Shown here: positions 17,604 through 25,970 of the stretch, in pieces | Position numbering within the stretch: the stretch's first letter is position 1 | Layout: every line of letters starts with the position of its first letter | From: Streptomyces flaveolus | Lineage (GTDB): Bacteria; Actinomycetota; Actinomycetes; Streptomycetales; Streptomycetaceae | Assembly: GCF_000716535.1 (NCBI RefSeq) | Contig: NZ_JNWV01000037.1 | Span: 186,001-250,000 of the forward strand | Length of the DNA stretch: 64,000 bases | Reading direction: 5' to 3' | Translations under genes and position numbers: made by a program | Notes under the pieces: model-generated | Database searches by the model: none | The model's input: only the letters and a program-made list of their open reading frames with translations | Told to the model about the DNA's origin: nothing

Positions 17604-19415
17604 ATGGACGTTATGGGGGACAAGGCAACTCTGTTCGAGTCAGGGCGATTTGTGCAGCCTTCCGACATGGAGCCGGCCCGCGACGAGATGGTGGACATGG
17701 GGGACGCCGCCGAGGAGACACGCCTCGCGCTCGCCGCGCAGAGCGGTGACGCCGAGGCGGCCAGCGTCCTCGGAGCCATGCTGCTGCGCCGCGGCGACCT
17801 CGACGGAGCCGAACCCCACCTGCGCGCGGCCACCGCGGCCGGTGACCGGGCCGCCGCCAACAACCTGGGCGTCCTGCTGCACCAGCGCGGCTACCCCGAG
17901 GAGGCGGCCGGCTGGTGGCGGATCGCCGCCGTCGCCGGTTCCGCCGCCGCCGCGCACGCGCTGGGCCGCCACCACCGCGAGCGCGGGGACGAACCCGCCG
18001 CCGAGTACTGGCTGCGGCAGTCCGCCGAGCAGGGCCATGCCCTCGGCGCCTACGCGCTCGCCGACCTGCTGGAGCACCGCGGGGACGTCGGCGCGGAGCA
18101 CTGGATGCGTGCCGCCGCCGAGCGCGGGCACCGGGAGGCCGCCTACCGGCTGGCGCGCGCGCTCGACCGCACGGCCGGACCCGGGGACGAGACCGGGGGT
18201 GACAACGCTGTCGCGGAGGCCGAGCAGTGGTACCGGCAGGCCGCCGCACGCGGGCACCGGCGGGCCGCGCTGCAGCTCGGGGCGATCCTGGAGAAGCGCG
18301 GCGAGCTGAAGGAGGCCGGGCGCTGGTACCTGACCTCCGCCAAGGACGGCGAGCCGCGGGCCGCCTGCGCACTGGGCTTCCTGCTGCGCGACGCCGGCGA
18401 CACCGAGAGCGCGGCCGTGTGGTGGCTGCGCGCCGCCCAGGACGGCGACGGCAACGCGGCCAACGCGCTGGGCGCGCTGCACGCCGAGCGCGGCGAGACC
18501 CAGACCGCCGAGCGGTGGTACCGGGCCGCGCTGGACGCGGGCGACGACAACGGCGCCTACAACCTCGGGCTGCTCTGCGCCGAGCAGGGCCGGACCGCGC
18601 AGGCCGAGCAGTGGTACCGCCGGGCCGCGTACGCCGGACACCGGGAGGCCGCGAACGCGCTGGCCATCCTGCTGCTCCAGAACGGCGACCCGACCGGGGC
18701 CGAGCCGTGGTTCTCCAAGGCCGCCGAGGCCGGAAGCGTGGACGCCGCGTTCAACCTCGGCATCCTCTACGCCGGGCGCGGCGAGGACGCGATGGCGCTG
18801 CGCTGGTACGAGCGGGCGGCGGCCGCCGGGCACGCCGAGGCCGCGCTCCAGGTCGGGATCGCCCGGCTGCGCCAGGGCGACGAGCAGGAGGCCGAACGGC
18901 ATCTGCGCTGTGCGGCGGGCAGCGGCAGCGCGGAGGGCGCATACCGGCTGGCCGCCCTGCTCGACGCGCGCCGGCCGCCGGAGCCCGCGCACGAGCTGGG
19001 GGAGACCGTGCAGGAGAAGACCGAGTGCGAGGAGTGGTACGAGCGTGCCGCCTCGCAGGGGCACCGGCGGGCGCAGGTGCGGGTCGGCATGCTCGCGGCG
19101 GCGCGGGGAGACGTCGTGGAGGCGGCGCGGTGGTACCGGGCGGCCGCCGAGGCCGGCTCGCGCAACGGCGCCTTCAACCTGGGGCTGCTGCTCGCCCGCG
19201 AGGGGAGCGAGCCCGAGGCGGCGGTGTGGTGGACCCGGGCCGCCGACGCCGGGCACGGGCGGGCGGCGCTGCGGCTGGCCCTCGTCTACGCGCGTCGCGG
19301 CGAGCTGGCGGAGGGGCAGCGGTGGGCCGACAGAGCGGTCGCGCTGGGGCCGGCGGAGGTGTCCGAGCGGGCGGGACGACTGCGGGACGCGCTGCGGGAG
19401 GAGCTCTCGGCGTGA
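17604..19415 (+). CDS. Sel1/TPR-repeat protein
   Basis: A 603-aa soluble protein built almost entirely of Sel1-like tetratricopeptide repeats of about 36 residues. The recurring pattern is AA..G...AA..LG.LL..RG....AE.WYRRAA, with WYRRAAYAGHREAANALAIL as one example. Roughly a dozen repeats run from residue 40 to the end. Such solenoids act as protein-binding scaffolds; no catalytic domain is present. The ATG at 17604 has AGGTGG about 8 nt upstream; an in-frame ATG at 17613 is possible. The gene sits between the two identical initiator-tRNA genes and is read in the same direction. Confidence 0.88.
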   Translation: MDVMGDKATLFESGRFVQPSDMEPARDEMVDMGDAAEETRLALAAQSGDAEAASVLGAMLLRRGDLDGAEPHLRAATAAGDRAAANNLGVLLHQRGYPEEAAGWWRIAAVAGSAAAAHALGRHHRERGDEPAAEYWLRQSAEQGHALGAYALADLLEHRGDVGAEHWMRAAAERGHREAAYRLARALDRTAGPGDETGGDNAVAEAEQWYRQAAARGHRRAALQLGAILEKRGELKEAGRWYLTSAKDGEPRAACALGFLLRDAGDTESAAVWWLRAAQDGDGNAANALGALHAERGETQTAERWYRAALDAGDDNGAYNLGLLCAEQGRTAQAEQWYRRAAYAGHREAANALAILLLQNGDPTGAEPWFSKAAEAGSVDAAFNLGILYAGRGEDAMALRWYERAAAAGHAEAALQVGIARLRQGDEQEAERHLRCAAGSGSAEGAYRLAALLDARRPPEPAHELGETVQEKTECEEWYERAASQGHRRAQVRVGMLAAARGDVVEAARWYRAAAEAGSRNGAFNLGLLLAREGSEPEAAVWWTRAADAGHGRAALRLALVYARRGELAEGQRWADRAVALGPAEVSERAGRLRDALREELSA

Positions 19416-19441
19416 CGCTGGACACCCCGGCCTCAACTGAT

Positions 19442-19471
19442 TTGCTTCTCGATGCTTCCCTCACGTAGTGT
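19442..19471 (+). promoter_or_regulatory. promoter of tRNA-fMet copy 2
   Basis: TTGCTT (19442-19447) and TAGTGT (19466-19471), separated by 18 nt, form a housekeeping-type promoter whose start point would fall a few bases before the tRNA at 19484. Confidence 0.5.
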
Positions 19472-19483
19472 CGTGTTCACCGA

Positions 19484-19557
19484 CGCGGGGTGGAGCAGCT
19501 CGGTAGCTCGCTGGGCTCATAACCCAGAGGTCGCAGGTTCAAATCCTGTCCCCGCTA
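19484..19557 (+). tRNA. initiator tRNA-fMet (CAT), copy 2
   Basis: Identical over its 74 nt to the copy at 17325, including the mismatched C1/T72 and the three G-C pairs in the anticodon stem. It lies downstream of the Sel1-repeat gene and has its own promoter-like sequence and hairpin. Confidence 0.95.
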
Positions 19558-19564
19558 CTGAAGG

Positions 19565-19602
19565 CCGAGGGCCGGAATCCAGAGATGGGTTCCGGCCCTC
19601 GG
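19565..19602 (+). terminator. terminator after tRNA-fMet copy 2
   Basis: A 13-bp perfect stem (19565-19577 and 19590-19602) with a 12-nt loop, 7 nt after the tRNA. Its sequence differs from the hairpin after copy 1 although the tRNAs are identical. Confidence 0.75.
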
Positions 19603-19695
19603 TGCTTTCGTGCGCGAAGGGCCTCCGTGCGCGCAGACGCTCGTACGTACGCGAAGAGCCCCGGCGGATGCCGGGGCTCCAGGGAAGCGGGTGTG

Positions 19696-20112
19696 CTACG
19701 CGCCCGCGCAGTTCGGGCACAGCCCCCGGTACGTCACCTCGACGTCCGACACCGTGAAGCCGAAGCGCTCGGTGTCGGGGAGGTCGGCGAGGGGGTTGCC
19801 GGTCGGGTGCACGTCACGGATCGCGCCGCACCGGGCGCAGACCAGGTGATGGTGTGGCTGGTGCGCGTTCGGGTCGTACCGCTTGGCGCGCTTGTCCGTG
19901 GTGACTTCCAGCACCTCGCCGAGCGTGACCAGCTCGCCCAGCGTGTTGTAGACGGTGGCCCGGGAGATCTCGGGCAGCTTCGCGACAGCCCGTGCGTGGA
20001 CCTCGTCGGCCGTCAGATGGACGTGCTCGCCGTTCAGGACCTCGGCCACCACGCGCCGCTGCGCGGTCATCCGCCATCCGCGTCCACGCAGCCGTTCCAG
20101 AAGGTCGCTCAT
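19696..20112 (-). CDS. catR: Fur-family peroxide repressor CatR
   Basis: A 138-aa Fur-family repressor, the same length as S. coelicolor CatR. The winged helix is near residues 15-85 (SRATVYNTLGELVTLGEV). The metal site is HQPHHHLVCARCG, and a second CxxC pair (CPNC) lies at the extreme C-terminus; together they form the structural zinc site and a histidine-rich sensing site. It is transcribed divergently from a catalase gene, the arrangement of catR/catA, where the repressor is inactivated by peroxide. ATG 20112 has no ribosome-binding site, but TAGGCT lies 7 nt upstream, so it may be leaderless. Confidence 0.92.
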   Translation of the reverse strand: MSDLLERLRGRGWRMTAQRRVVAEVLNGEHVHLTADEVHARAVAKLPEISRATVYNTLGELVTLGEVLEVTTDKRAKRYDPNAHQPHHHLVCARCGAIRDVHPTGNPLADLPDTERFGFTVSDVEVTYRGLCPNCAGA

Positions 20113-20173
20113 GGCTACCAGCCTAACAGGAAGGGTCCCCAGATCGGGAACAGGTGTGACTTTGGATCGTCGT

Positions 20174-20201
20174 TTGACTTAGACAATGTCCATTGTAGGA
20201 T
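20174..20201 (+). promoter_or_regulatory. catA promoter with CatR operator
   Basis: TTGACT (20174-20179) and TAGGAT (20196-20201) are separated by 16 nt. A perfect palindrome, ACAATGTCCATTGT (20183-20196), fills the spacer and touches the -10, so a bound Fur-type dimer would block RNA polymerase. This is the expected CatR site between catR and catA. Confidence 0.75.
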
Positions 20202-20257
20202 CGGAACCGGCTTTGGCCACAGGACAGGACTAGTCAGTGATGACGCAGGAGGCGCAC

Positions 20258-21712
20258 GTGACGCAGGGACCGCTCACCACGGAGGCCGGTGCCCCGGTCG
20301 CCGACAACCAGAACAGCGAGACGGCGGGCGTCGGCGGGCCGGTCCTCGTCCAGGACCAGCTCCTGCTGGAGAAGCTGGCGCACTTCAACCGCGAGCGCAT
20401 CCCGGAGCGTGTGGTGCACGCCCGTGGCGCCGGCGCGTACGGCACCTTCACGGTGACCGCCGATGTCACGCCGTACACGCGCGCCGCGTTCCTCTCCGAG
20501 GCCGGCAAGCAGACCGAGGTCTTCCTGCGCTTCTCGACCGTGGCCGGCAACCTCGGCGCGGCGGACGCCGTCCGCGACCCGCGCGGCTTCGCGCTGAAGT
20601 TCTACACCGAGGAGGGCAACTACGACCTCGTCGGCAACAACACCCCGGTCTTCTTCATCCGGGACGCGATCAAGTTCCCGGACTTCATCCACACCCAGAA
20701 GCGCGACCCGTACACGGGCAGCACCGAGGCCGACAACGTGTGGGACTTCTGGTCGCTGTCGCCCGAGTCGACCCACCAGGTGACCTGGCTCTTCGGTGAC
20801 CGCGGCATCCCGGCGTCGTACCGCCACATGGACGGCTTCGGCTCGCACACCTACCAGTGGAACAACGCGGCCGGCGAGGTCTTCTGGGTCAAGTACCACT
20901 TCAAGACCGACCAGGGGATCAAGAACCTCACCGCCGAGGAGGCCGAGGTCCTCGCGGGCAAGGACCCCGACTCGCACCAGCGCGACCTGCGAGAGGCGAT
21001 CGAGCGCGGCGAGTTCCCGAGCTGGACCGTGGGCGTGCAGATCATGCCGGCGGCGGACGCGGCGACGTACCGCTTCAACCCGTTCGACCTGACCAAGGTC
21101 TGGCCGCACGCGGACTACCCGGTCATCGAGATCGGCAAGCTGGAGCTGAACCGCAACCCGCAGAACATCTTCGCCGAGGTCGAGCAGTCGATCTTCTCCC
21201 CGGCGCACTTCGTGCCCGGCATCGGCCCGTCGCCCGACAAGATGCTCCAGGGCCGGCTCTTCGCCTACGGCGACGCCCACCGCTACCGCGTCGGCATCAA
21301 CGCCGACCACCTGCCGGTGAACCGCCCGCACGCCACCGAGGCGCGGACCAACTCCCGTGACGGCTTCCTCTACGACGGCCGGCACGGCGGTGCCAAGAAC
21401 TACGAGCCGAACAGCTTCGGCGGTCCGCAGCAGACCGGCCGTCCGCTCTGGCAGCCGTTCGACGGCTTCACGGCCGGCACCGGCAACCACCCGACGCCCC
21501 TGCACGCCGAGGACGACGACTTCGTGCAGGCGGGCAACCTCTACCGGCTGATGTCGGAGGCGGAGAAGGAGCGACTGATCGCCAACCTGGCGGGCGCCAT
21601 CTCCCAGGTGTCCCGCGAGGACATCGCCGAGCGCGCGATCGGCAACTTCGCGAGCGCCGACGCCGACTTCGGCAAGCGGCTGGAAGCGGCGGTGCGGGAG
21701 CTGCGCGGCTGA
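20258..21712 (+). CDS. catA: monofunctional heme catalase CatA
   Basis: A 484-aa clade-type small-subunit catalase that disproportionates hydrogen peroxide in the cytoplasm. It shows the distal-His region [16 protein letters not shown], the essential Asn segment [15 protein letters not shown], and the proximal heme-Tyr signature with its Arg ([14 protein letters not shown]). The GTG at 20258 was chosen because AGGAGG (20247-20252) is 5 nt upstream; starts at 20237 and 20240 would put this ribosome-binding site inside the gene. It is under the divergent CatR repressor and ends before a strong hairpin. Confidence 0.96.
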   Translation: MTQGPLTTEAGAPVADNQNSETAGVGGPVLVQDQLLLEKLAHFNRERIPERVVHARGAGAYGTFTVTADVTPYTRAAFLSEAGKQTEVFLRFSTVAGNLGAADAVRDPRGFALKFYTEEGNYDLVGNNTPVFFIRDAIKFPDFIHTQKRDPYTGSTEADNVWDFWSLSPESTHQVTWLFGDRGIPASYRHMDGFGSHTYQWNNAAGEVFWVKYHFKTDQGIKNLTAEEAEVLAGKDPDSHQRDLREAIERGEFPSWTVGVQIMPAADAATYRFNPFDLTKVWPHADYPVIEIGKLELNRNPQNIFAEVEQSIFSPAHFVPGIGPSPDKMLQGRLFAYGDAHRYRVGINADHLPVNRPHATEARTNSRDGFLYDGRHGGAKNYEPNSFGGPQQTGRPLWQPFDGFTAGTGNHPTPLHAEDDDFVQAGNLYRLMSEAEKERLIANLAGAISQVSREDIAERAIGNFASADADFGKRLEAAVRELRG

Positions 21713-21733
21713 GCCGAGCGCCCTCGCGGCTGG

Positions 21734-21770
21734 GCGGGCCGGACCCCACGGTGCTCGGGGTCCGGCCCGC
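21734..21770. terminator. bidirectional terminator between catA and the CBS gene
   Basis: A perfect 14-bp inverted repeat (21734-21747 and 21757-21770) with a 9-nt loop between the convergent catA and CBS-domain genes. Confidence 0.8.
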
Positions 21771-21778
21771 TTCGCATG

Positions 21779-22174
21779 TCACAGCGCGGGCGTGGGCTCG
21801 CGGGCCGGCAGCCAGCGGCGGACGATGTCGCGGACCGAGACGATCCCGGCCACGTCGCCGCGGTCGAGGACGACGAGGTGGCGGAAGCCGCCGTGCGCCA
21901 TGGCGCGGGCCGCCTCCTCGAGGGTCCAGGTGGGGGTGGCGAAGACGACGTCGGTGGTGGTGTGGGCGTGGGCGCGCTCGGCGTCCGGGTTCTGCCCGAG
22001 GCCGACGGAGTTGAGGATGTCGCGTTCGGTCAGGATGCCGATGCCGCCGGCATCCGGGTCGAGGACCACGGCGGCGCCGACGCGGCGGGCGGACATCAGG
22101 GCGGCTGCCTGGCGGAGGGTGTGGGCGGGGCCGAGGGTGAGTATCACCGTGCTCATGGCGTCACGGACGAGCAT
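21779..22174 (-). CDS. CBS-domain pair protein
   Basis: A 131-aa protein consisting of two CBS motifs (residues 8-60 and 75-125), with the typical strands VGAAVVLDPDAGGIGILTER and FRHLVVLDRGDVAGIVSVRD. Such stand-alone Bateman modules bind adenine nucleotides and regulate partner enzymes or channels. No effector domain is present. A near-perfect ribosome-binding site (AGGAGGT) precedes ATG 22174. The partner is not evident from the neighbours. Confidence 0.9.
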   Translation of the reverse strand: MLVRDAMSTVILTLGPAHTLRQAAALMSARRVGAAVVLDPDAGGIGILTERDILNSVGLGQNPDAERAHAHTTTDVVFATPTWTLEEAARAMAHGGFRHLVVLDRGDVAGIVSVRDIVRRWLPAREPTPAL

Positions 22175-22334
22175 GGACGGACCACCTCCTAGGAACCCCT
22201 GGGAACAGTTCAGGGATTCACAAATTCACAAGTGGGGGTGGGTTCAGAGTGCCAGGTAAAGGGAGGGTCAACAAGGGGGCGCGCGGCGCCAGTTGAGGGC
22301 GTAGCGGGGGTACTCCCGTTCCTCTCCCGGTTCC

Positions 22335-23135
22335 TCACGGGCGCGGGTTGAGATACTCCAGCAGCTCGTCGTGGAGGAGGCCGTTGGACGCCCCGGCGTT
22401 GCCGCTGTGCGGGCCCGGGCGACCGTCGAGGCCGGTGAAGGTGCCGCCCGCCTCCGTCACGATGACCGCGTTGGCGGCCATGTCCCACAGGGACAGCTCC
22501 GGCTCGGCGCAGATGTCCACGGAGCCCTCGGCGACCATCATGTACGGCCAGAAGTCGCCGTAGGCGCGCGTGCGCCACACCTGGCGGGACAGGTCCAGGA
22601 AGCCGTCCAGGCGGTTCTGCTCCTCCCAGCCCGACAGCGACGAGTACGCGAACGAGGCGTCCGCGAGCTTGCCGACGCGCGAGACGTGGATACGGGTCGC
22701 CGAGGTGAGGTTGCGGCCCGTGAAGGCGCCGTGGCCCTTCGCGGCCCACCAGCGGCGGCCGAGAGCGGGCGCGGAGACGACGCCGACGACGGGCTCGTAC
22801 CCGCCCTGCCCCGCCTCCATCAGGGAGATCAGGGTGGCCCAGACCGGGACGCCCCGGACGTAGTTCTTCGTGCCGTCGATCGGGTCGATCACCCAGCGGC
22901 GGGGACCCGTGCCCTCGATGCCGTACTCCTCGCCGAGGACGGCGTCCCGCGGGCGGGCGCGCTGGAGCTGGCCGCGGATGAGTTCTTCCGCCGCCTTGTC
23001 CGCTTCGCTCACCGGGGTCATGTCCGGCTTCGTCTCCACCTTGAGGTCGAGGGCCTTGAAGCGGGCCGTGGTGGCGGCGTCGGCCGCGTCCGCGAGGACG
23101 TGGGCGAGGCGGAGGTCGTCGAGGTAGTCGGGCAT
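22335..23135 (-). CDS. hisN: histidinol-phosphatase HisN (inositol-monophosphatase fold)
   Basis: A 266-aa enzyme of the inositol-phosphatase superfamily. The metal-binding motif WVIDPIDGTKNYVRG near residue 85, GEEYG upstream, and LWDMAANAVIVTEAGG near residue 215 are diagnostic. The collinear S. coelicolor gene SCO5208 encodes the histidinol-phosphatase of histidine synthesis, so hisN is the best call; a generic inositol monophosphatase is the alternative. ATG 23135 has no ribosome-binding site, but TACCGT is 7 nt upstream, suggesting a leaderless mRNA. It diverges from a TetR gene. Confidence 0.87.
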   Translation of the reverse strand: MPDYLDDLRLAHVLADAADAATTARFKALDLKVETKPDMTPVSEADKAAEELIRGQLQRARPRDAVLGEEYGIEGTGPRRWVIDPIDGTKNYVRGVPVWATLISLMEAGQGGYEPVVGVVSAPALGRRWWAAKGHGAFTGRNLTSATRIHVSRVGKLADASFAYSSLSGWEEQNRLDGFLDLSRQVWRTRAYGDFWPYMMVAEGSVDICAEPELSLWDMAANAVIVTEAGGTFTGLDGRPGPHSGNAGASNGLLHDELLEYLNPRP

Positions 23136-23196
23136 GTGAGGAACGGTATCGCTTCCCGGCGCCGGCAGGCTGCCTCCGCGCGGCCGGCGCAAACCC

Positions 23197-23221
23197 TTGA
23201 CAGTGCATACAAGCGCGTCAA
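23197..23221 (+). promoter_or_regulatory. promoter/operator of the TetR gene
   Basis: A TTGACA -35 hexamer (23197-23202) coincides with the left arm of an inverted repeat TTGAC ... GTCAA (23197-23201 and 23217-23221). The repeat would occupy the promoter, as expected for autoregulation by the TetR protein encoded 40 nt downstream. Confidence 0.55.
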
Positions 23222-23259
23222 ATCTGGGCGCAGAGTCGCTGTGGCCCAGGGAGGCGAGG

Positions 23260-23865
23260 ATGCCTGCTGCCCGGGAATCGCTGTTGGACGCCGCGTACAC
23301 GGCGCTCGCGCGCCGGCCGTGGTCCGCTGTGCGGATGGTCGACGTCGCCGCGTCGGCCGGGGTGTCCCGGCAGACCCTGTACAACGAGTTCGGCAGCAAG
23401 GACGGCCTGGCCCGGGCGCTGGTGCGGCGGGAGGCCGACGGATACCTCGCCGGCGTCGAGCGGGCCCTCGCCGGTTCCGCCGAGGCGCGGGACCGGCTCA
23501 CCGCCACCGCCGAGTGGACGGCCACCGCGGCCCGGGACAACGCGCTGGTCCGCGCCATGCTCACCGGTTGCTGGACCGAGCGGCTGCCGAGCCCGCCGCT
23601 CACCGCCGTACCCTCCGCCACCGCGATACCGGCACAGCGCCGGGCGGACGGGCCGCTGCCCGCGCCCCGCGACTTCGTGCGGATCGTCCGGGACCGCGCG
23701 GCGACCGCGCTGGCCGGTCCCGGCGCCGACCCGGCCGACACCGCCGACCTGCTCCGCTCCTGTGAGCTGGTCGTACGCCTCGCGCTGTCCTGCGTGGCGG
23801 CGCCGCCGGGGGAGGGCGGGATGGCGGAGCTGGTCCGGGCGGTGCTGCCACGGCACCTGGTGTGA
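23260..23865 (+). CDS. TetR-family transcriptional repressor
   Basis: A 201-aa regulator with an N-terminal TetR helix-turn-helix (residues 5-50: RESLLDAAYTALARRPWSAV, then VSRQTLYNEFGSKDGL). The ligand domain is variable and Ala/Arg-rich, and its effector cannot be predicted. ATG 23260 follows a purine-rich GGGAGG. It lies divergent to hisN, with a TTGAC/GTCAA repeat over its -35. The downstream genes run convergently, so its targets may be itself and hisN or distant genes. Confidence 0.9.
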   Translation: MPAARESLLDAAYTALARRPWSAVRMVDVAASAGVSRQTLYNEFGSKDGLARALVRREADGYLAGVERALAGSAEARDRLTATAEWTATAARDNALVRAMLTGCWTERLPSPPLTAVPSATAIPAQRRADGPLPAPRDFVRIVRDRAATALAGPGADPADTADLLRSCELVVRLALSCVAAPPGEGGMAELVRAVLPRHLV

Positions 23866-23873
23866 GGGCGGCC

Positions 23874-24479
23874 TCAGACACCGTCCTCGTAGGGCCCGCC
23901 CCGGAAGTACAGGGCCCCGTAGTGGCGGGGCCGGTCCCCGCGTGCGTGCGCGGCGTCGGAGCGGTCGGCGGGTGCGGAGCGCCGGGCGAGGTCCCGCAGC
24001 CGGTCCAGGCCGGCCAGCACCTCGGCACGGTGGCCGGACTCCTTCATCCACCGGGGCAGCCGCGCGAACATCGCCATGGTCGGACGCGCGGGGCCCCGCT
24101 CGCGCAACCCGGCACCGACGTAGGCGGCCAGCGCTTCGAGATGCTCCTCGTTGAAGGCCCACAGCACGCGGCCGAGGCACCGGGTCTGGAGCCACAGGGG
24201 GCGCCGGAAGAAGGGGTCCTCGGTGCCGCCCGGCTGGGCCCCGACCAGTCCCCGGCCGCGCAGGTCCGCCGTCCAGCGGGCGATCGCGCCGCAGCCCGCG
24301 CAGGTCAGCCGGCGAGGCAGGACCAGCAGCTCGCTGAAGTACGGCGGCGCAGGCAGGTCCGGCCGGGGGATGACCAGCGCGCGGCCACCGCAGCCCGGGC
24401 AGACCACCAGCACCCGGCCGGTGTACTGGACCAGCCAGCGGCCCGAGTCGTGGTGCCGGGACGGATCCGTGCCCTCCAT
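23874..24479 (-). CDS. zinc-ribbon hypothetical protein
   Basis: A 201-aa protein with two zinc knuckles, CPGCGG near residue 28 and CAGCGA near residue 60, forming one N-terminal ribbon. A helical region follows (FNEEHLEALAAYVGAGLRER), then an Arg/Asp-rich C-terminus. The pattern resembles uncharacterised TFIIB-like zinc-ribbon proteins of actinobacteria. It ends 6 nt from the TetR stop in convergent orientation and starts 25 nt after the SMR transporter gene on the same strand, so it may share its transcript. The function is unknown. Confidence 0.72.
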   Translation of the reverse strand: MEGTDPSRHHDSGRWLVQYTGRVLVVCPGCGGRALVIPRPDLPAPPYFSELLVLPRRLTCAGCGAIARWTADLRGRGLVGAQPGGTEDPFFRRPLWLQTRCLGRVLWAFNEEHLEALAAYVGAGLRERGPARPTMAMFARLPRWMKESGHRAEVLAGLDRLRDLARRSAPADRSDAAHARGDRPRHYGALYFRGGPYEDGV

Positions 24480-24490
24480 GCCCCGCCCCC

Positions 24491-24520
24491 TAGTGCGCCG
24501 ATCCCTAGTGCGCCGACCCC
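24491..24520. repeat. 15-bp tandem duplication at the SMR stop codon
   Basis: Two adjacent 15-nt units starting TAGTGCGCCGA (24491-24505 and 24506-24520) differ at one base. The SMR gene stops inside the second unit; the first unit lies just after it. This is a small local duplication. Confidence 0.7.
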
Positions 24521-24828
24521 GACAACTGCAGCCCGATCACCCCGATGATGACCAGGCTGATCGACACGATCTTCAGGGTGGAGACCAGGTCGCCGAGGAA
24601 GACCATGCCGTAGATGGCGGTGCCCGCCGCGCCGATGCCGGTCCACACGGCATAGGCGGGGCCGACGTCCAGCTTCTTCAGGGACAGGGTGAGCAGGCCG
24701 AAGCTGCCCAGGGCGAACGACGCGAAGGCGATCGTCGGCCACAGGCGCGTGAACCCGTGCGAGAGCTTCAGGCACACGGCGAAGCCGGTCTCCAGTATCC
24801 CGGCCACTATGACCAGCAGCCACGCCAT
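24505..24828 (-). CDS. SMR-family transporter, SugE/Gdx subtype
   Basis: A 107-aa small multidrug resistance protein with four membrane helices. The essential glutamate is E13 in AGILETGFAVCLK. The sequence KLSHGFTRL and VGPAYAVWTGIGAAG match the SugE/Gdx branch, whose members export guanidinium in exchange for protons (family knowledge), rather than the EmrE branch. The ribosome-binding site is GGGAGGA before ATG 24828. I looked for a guanidine riboswitch in the 84-nt leader and saw none. It is a single gene, so it probably works as an antiparallel homodimer. Confidence 0.88.
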   Translation of the reverse strand: MAWLLVIVAGILETGFAVCLKLSHGFTRLWPTIAFASFALGSFGLLTLSLKKLDVGPAYAVWTGIGAAGTAIYGMVFLGDLVSTLKIVSISLVIIGVIGLQLSGSAH

Positions 24829-24912
24829 GTGTGGTCCTCCCGTTGATCCGGATCTCCGGCTCGGTGCGATTATGCACTTACCGGCCTCGCACCCCGGCAA
24901 ACAACGCGAGGC

Positions 24913-25959
24913 TCAGTCGCCCTCCTTGCGCTCCCTGGTGGCCAGCAGCCGACGCAGCGAGTACAGCCGTGCCGGGTCCGCGTGTCCCTCCTCCACCCAC
25001 GCGTCCAGCGCGCAGTCCGGCTCGTCGTGGCTGCACGCGCGCGGGCAGCCCGCCGTGCCGGGTTCGAGGTCGGGGAAGGCGTGGATGACCCGGGACGGGT
25101 CGATGTGCGCGAGCCCGAAGGAGCGGACCCCCGGCGTGTCGACGACCCAGCCTCCCCCACTCTCGGCTCCGCTCGAGCGGGAGGTGCCCCCACCACCGGT
25201 GAGCGGCAGGGCGAGGGCGGAGGTGGTGGTGTGCCGGCCCCGGCCGGTCACCGCGTTGACGTGTCCCGTCATACGCCGGCGCTCCTTGGGCACCAGCGCG
25301 TTGACCAGGGTCGTCTTGCCGACGCCCGAGTGGCCCACGAACGCGGTGATCTTGCCGTCCAGGTGCTCGCGGACCCGGTCCGCCGCGTCCCCGGTCTCCA
25401 GTTCCTCGCGGCTGGTGACGACGTACGGGATGTCGAGGGCGCCGTACAGCTCCAGCAGCTTGTCCGGCGGGGCCAGGTCCGACTTGGTCATCACCAGCAG
25501 CGGCTCCAGACCGCCGTCGAAGGCCGCGACCAGGCAGCGGTCGATCAGCCGGGGGCGGGGTTCGGGATCGGCCAGGGCCGTCACGATCGCGAGCTGGTCG
25601 GCGTTGGCGACGACCACCCGCTCGAACGGATCGTCGTCGTCGGCCGTGCGGCGCAGCACCGACGTCCGCTCCTCGATGCGGACGATCCGCGCGAGCGTGT
25701 CCTTCTTGCCGGACAGGTCCCCGACCAGGGCCACCCGGTCGCCCACCACGGCCGCCTTGCGGCCCAGCTCACGCGCCTTCATCGCCATCACGACCCGGTC
25801 GTCGACCAGGCAGGTCAGCCGCCCCCGGTCGACGGTGAGGACCATGCCCTCTGCCGCGTCCTCGTGCTTGGGTCGGATGTTCGTCCGCGGCCGGTTGCCC
25901 TTGCGGTTGGGACGGCTGCGGATGTCGTCCTCGTCGGTGTGCTTGCCGTAGCGGCGCAT
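24913..25959 (-). CDS. rsgA: ribosome-assembly GTPase RsgA (YjeQ)
   Basis: A 348-aa circularly permuted GTPase that checks maturation of the 30S subunit. After an OB-fold N-terminus, the GTPase motifs appear in permuted order: TKSD (G4), the G1 loop GHSGVGKTT, then DTPG (G3). A C-terminal zinc site follows with the pattern C-x3-C-x-H-x5-C. Between G1 and G3 there is an insert of about 14 residues (TGGGGTSRSSGAESGGG) encoded by a dispersed palindromic repeat. The ATG at 25959 has AGGGA upstream. It lies 11 nt downstream of aroA on the same strand. Confidence 0.94.
   Translation of the reverse strand: MRRYGKHTDEDDIRSRPNRKGNRPRTNIRPKHEDAAEGMVLTVDRGRLTCLVDDRVVMAMKARELGRKAAVVGDRVALVGDLSGKKDTLARIVRIEERTSVLRRTADDDDPFERVVVANADQLAIVTALADPEPRPRLIDRCLVAAFDGGLEPLLVMTKSDLAPPDKLLELYGALDIPYVVTSREELETGDAADRVREHLDGKITAFVGHSGVGKTTLVNALVPKERRRMTGHVNAVTGRGRHTTTSALALPLTGGGGTSRSSGAESGGGWVVDTPGVRSFGLAHIDPSRVIHAFPDLEPGTAGCPRACSHDEPDCALDAWVEEGHADPARLYSLRRLLATRERKEGD
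25151..25194. repeat. dispersed palindromic repeat inside rsgA
   Basis: The segment starting CCTCCCCCACTCTCGGCTCC and running through GCTCGAGC to a G/C-rich end matches, in reverse complement, the repeat at 51127-51170. It keeps the rsgA frame and encodes a Gly/Ser-rich loop. I recognise it as a short interspersed element common between Streptomyces genes; within a gene it is unusual. Confidence 0.75.
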
Positions 25960-25970
25960 GGCGTACGTCC

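Noticed and set aside
24829..24912. Possible guanidine riboswitch before the SMR gene
   Set aside because: None of the known guanidine aptamer cores could be matched by eye.
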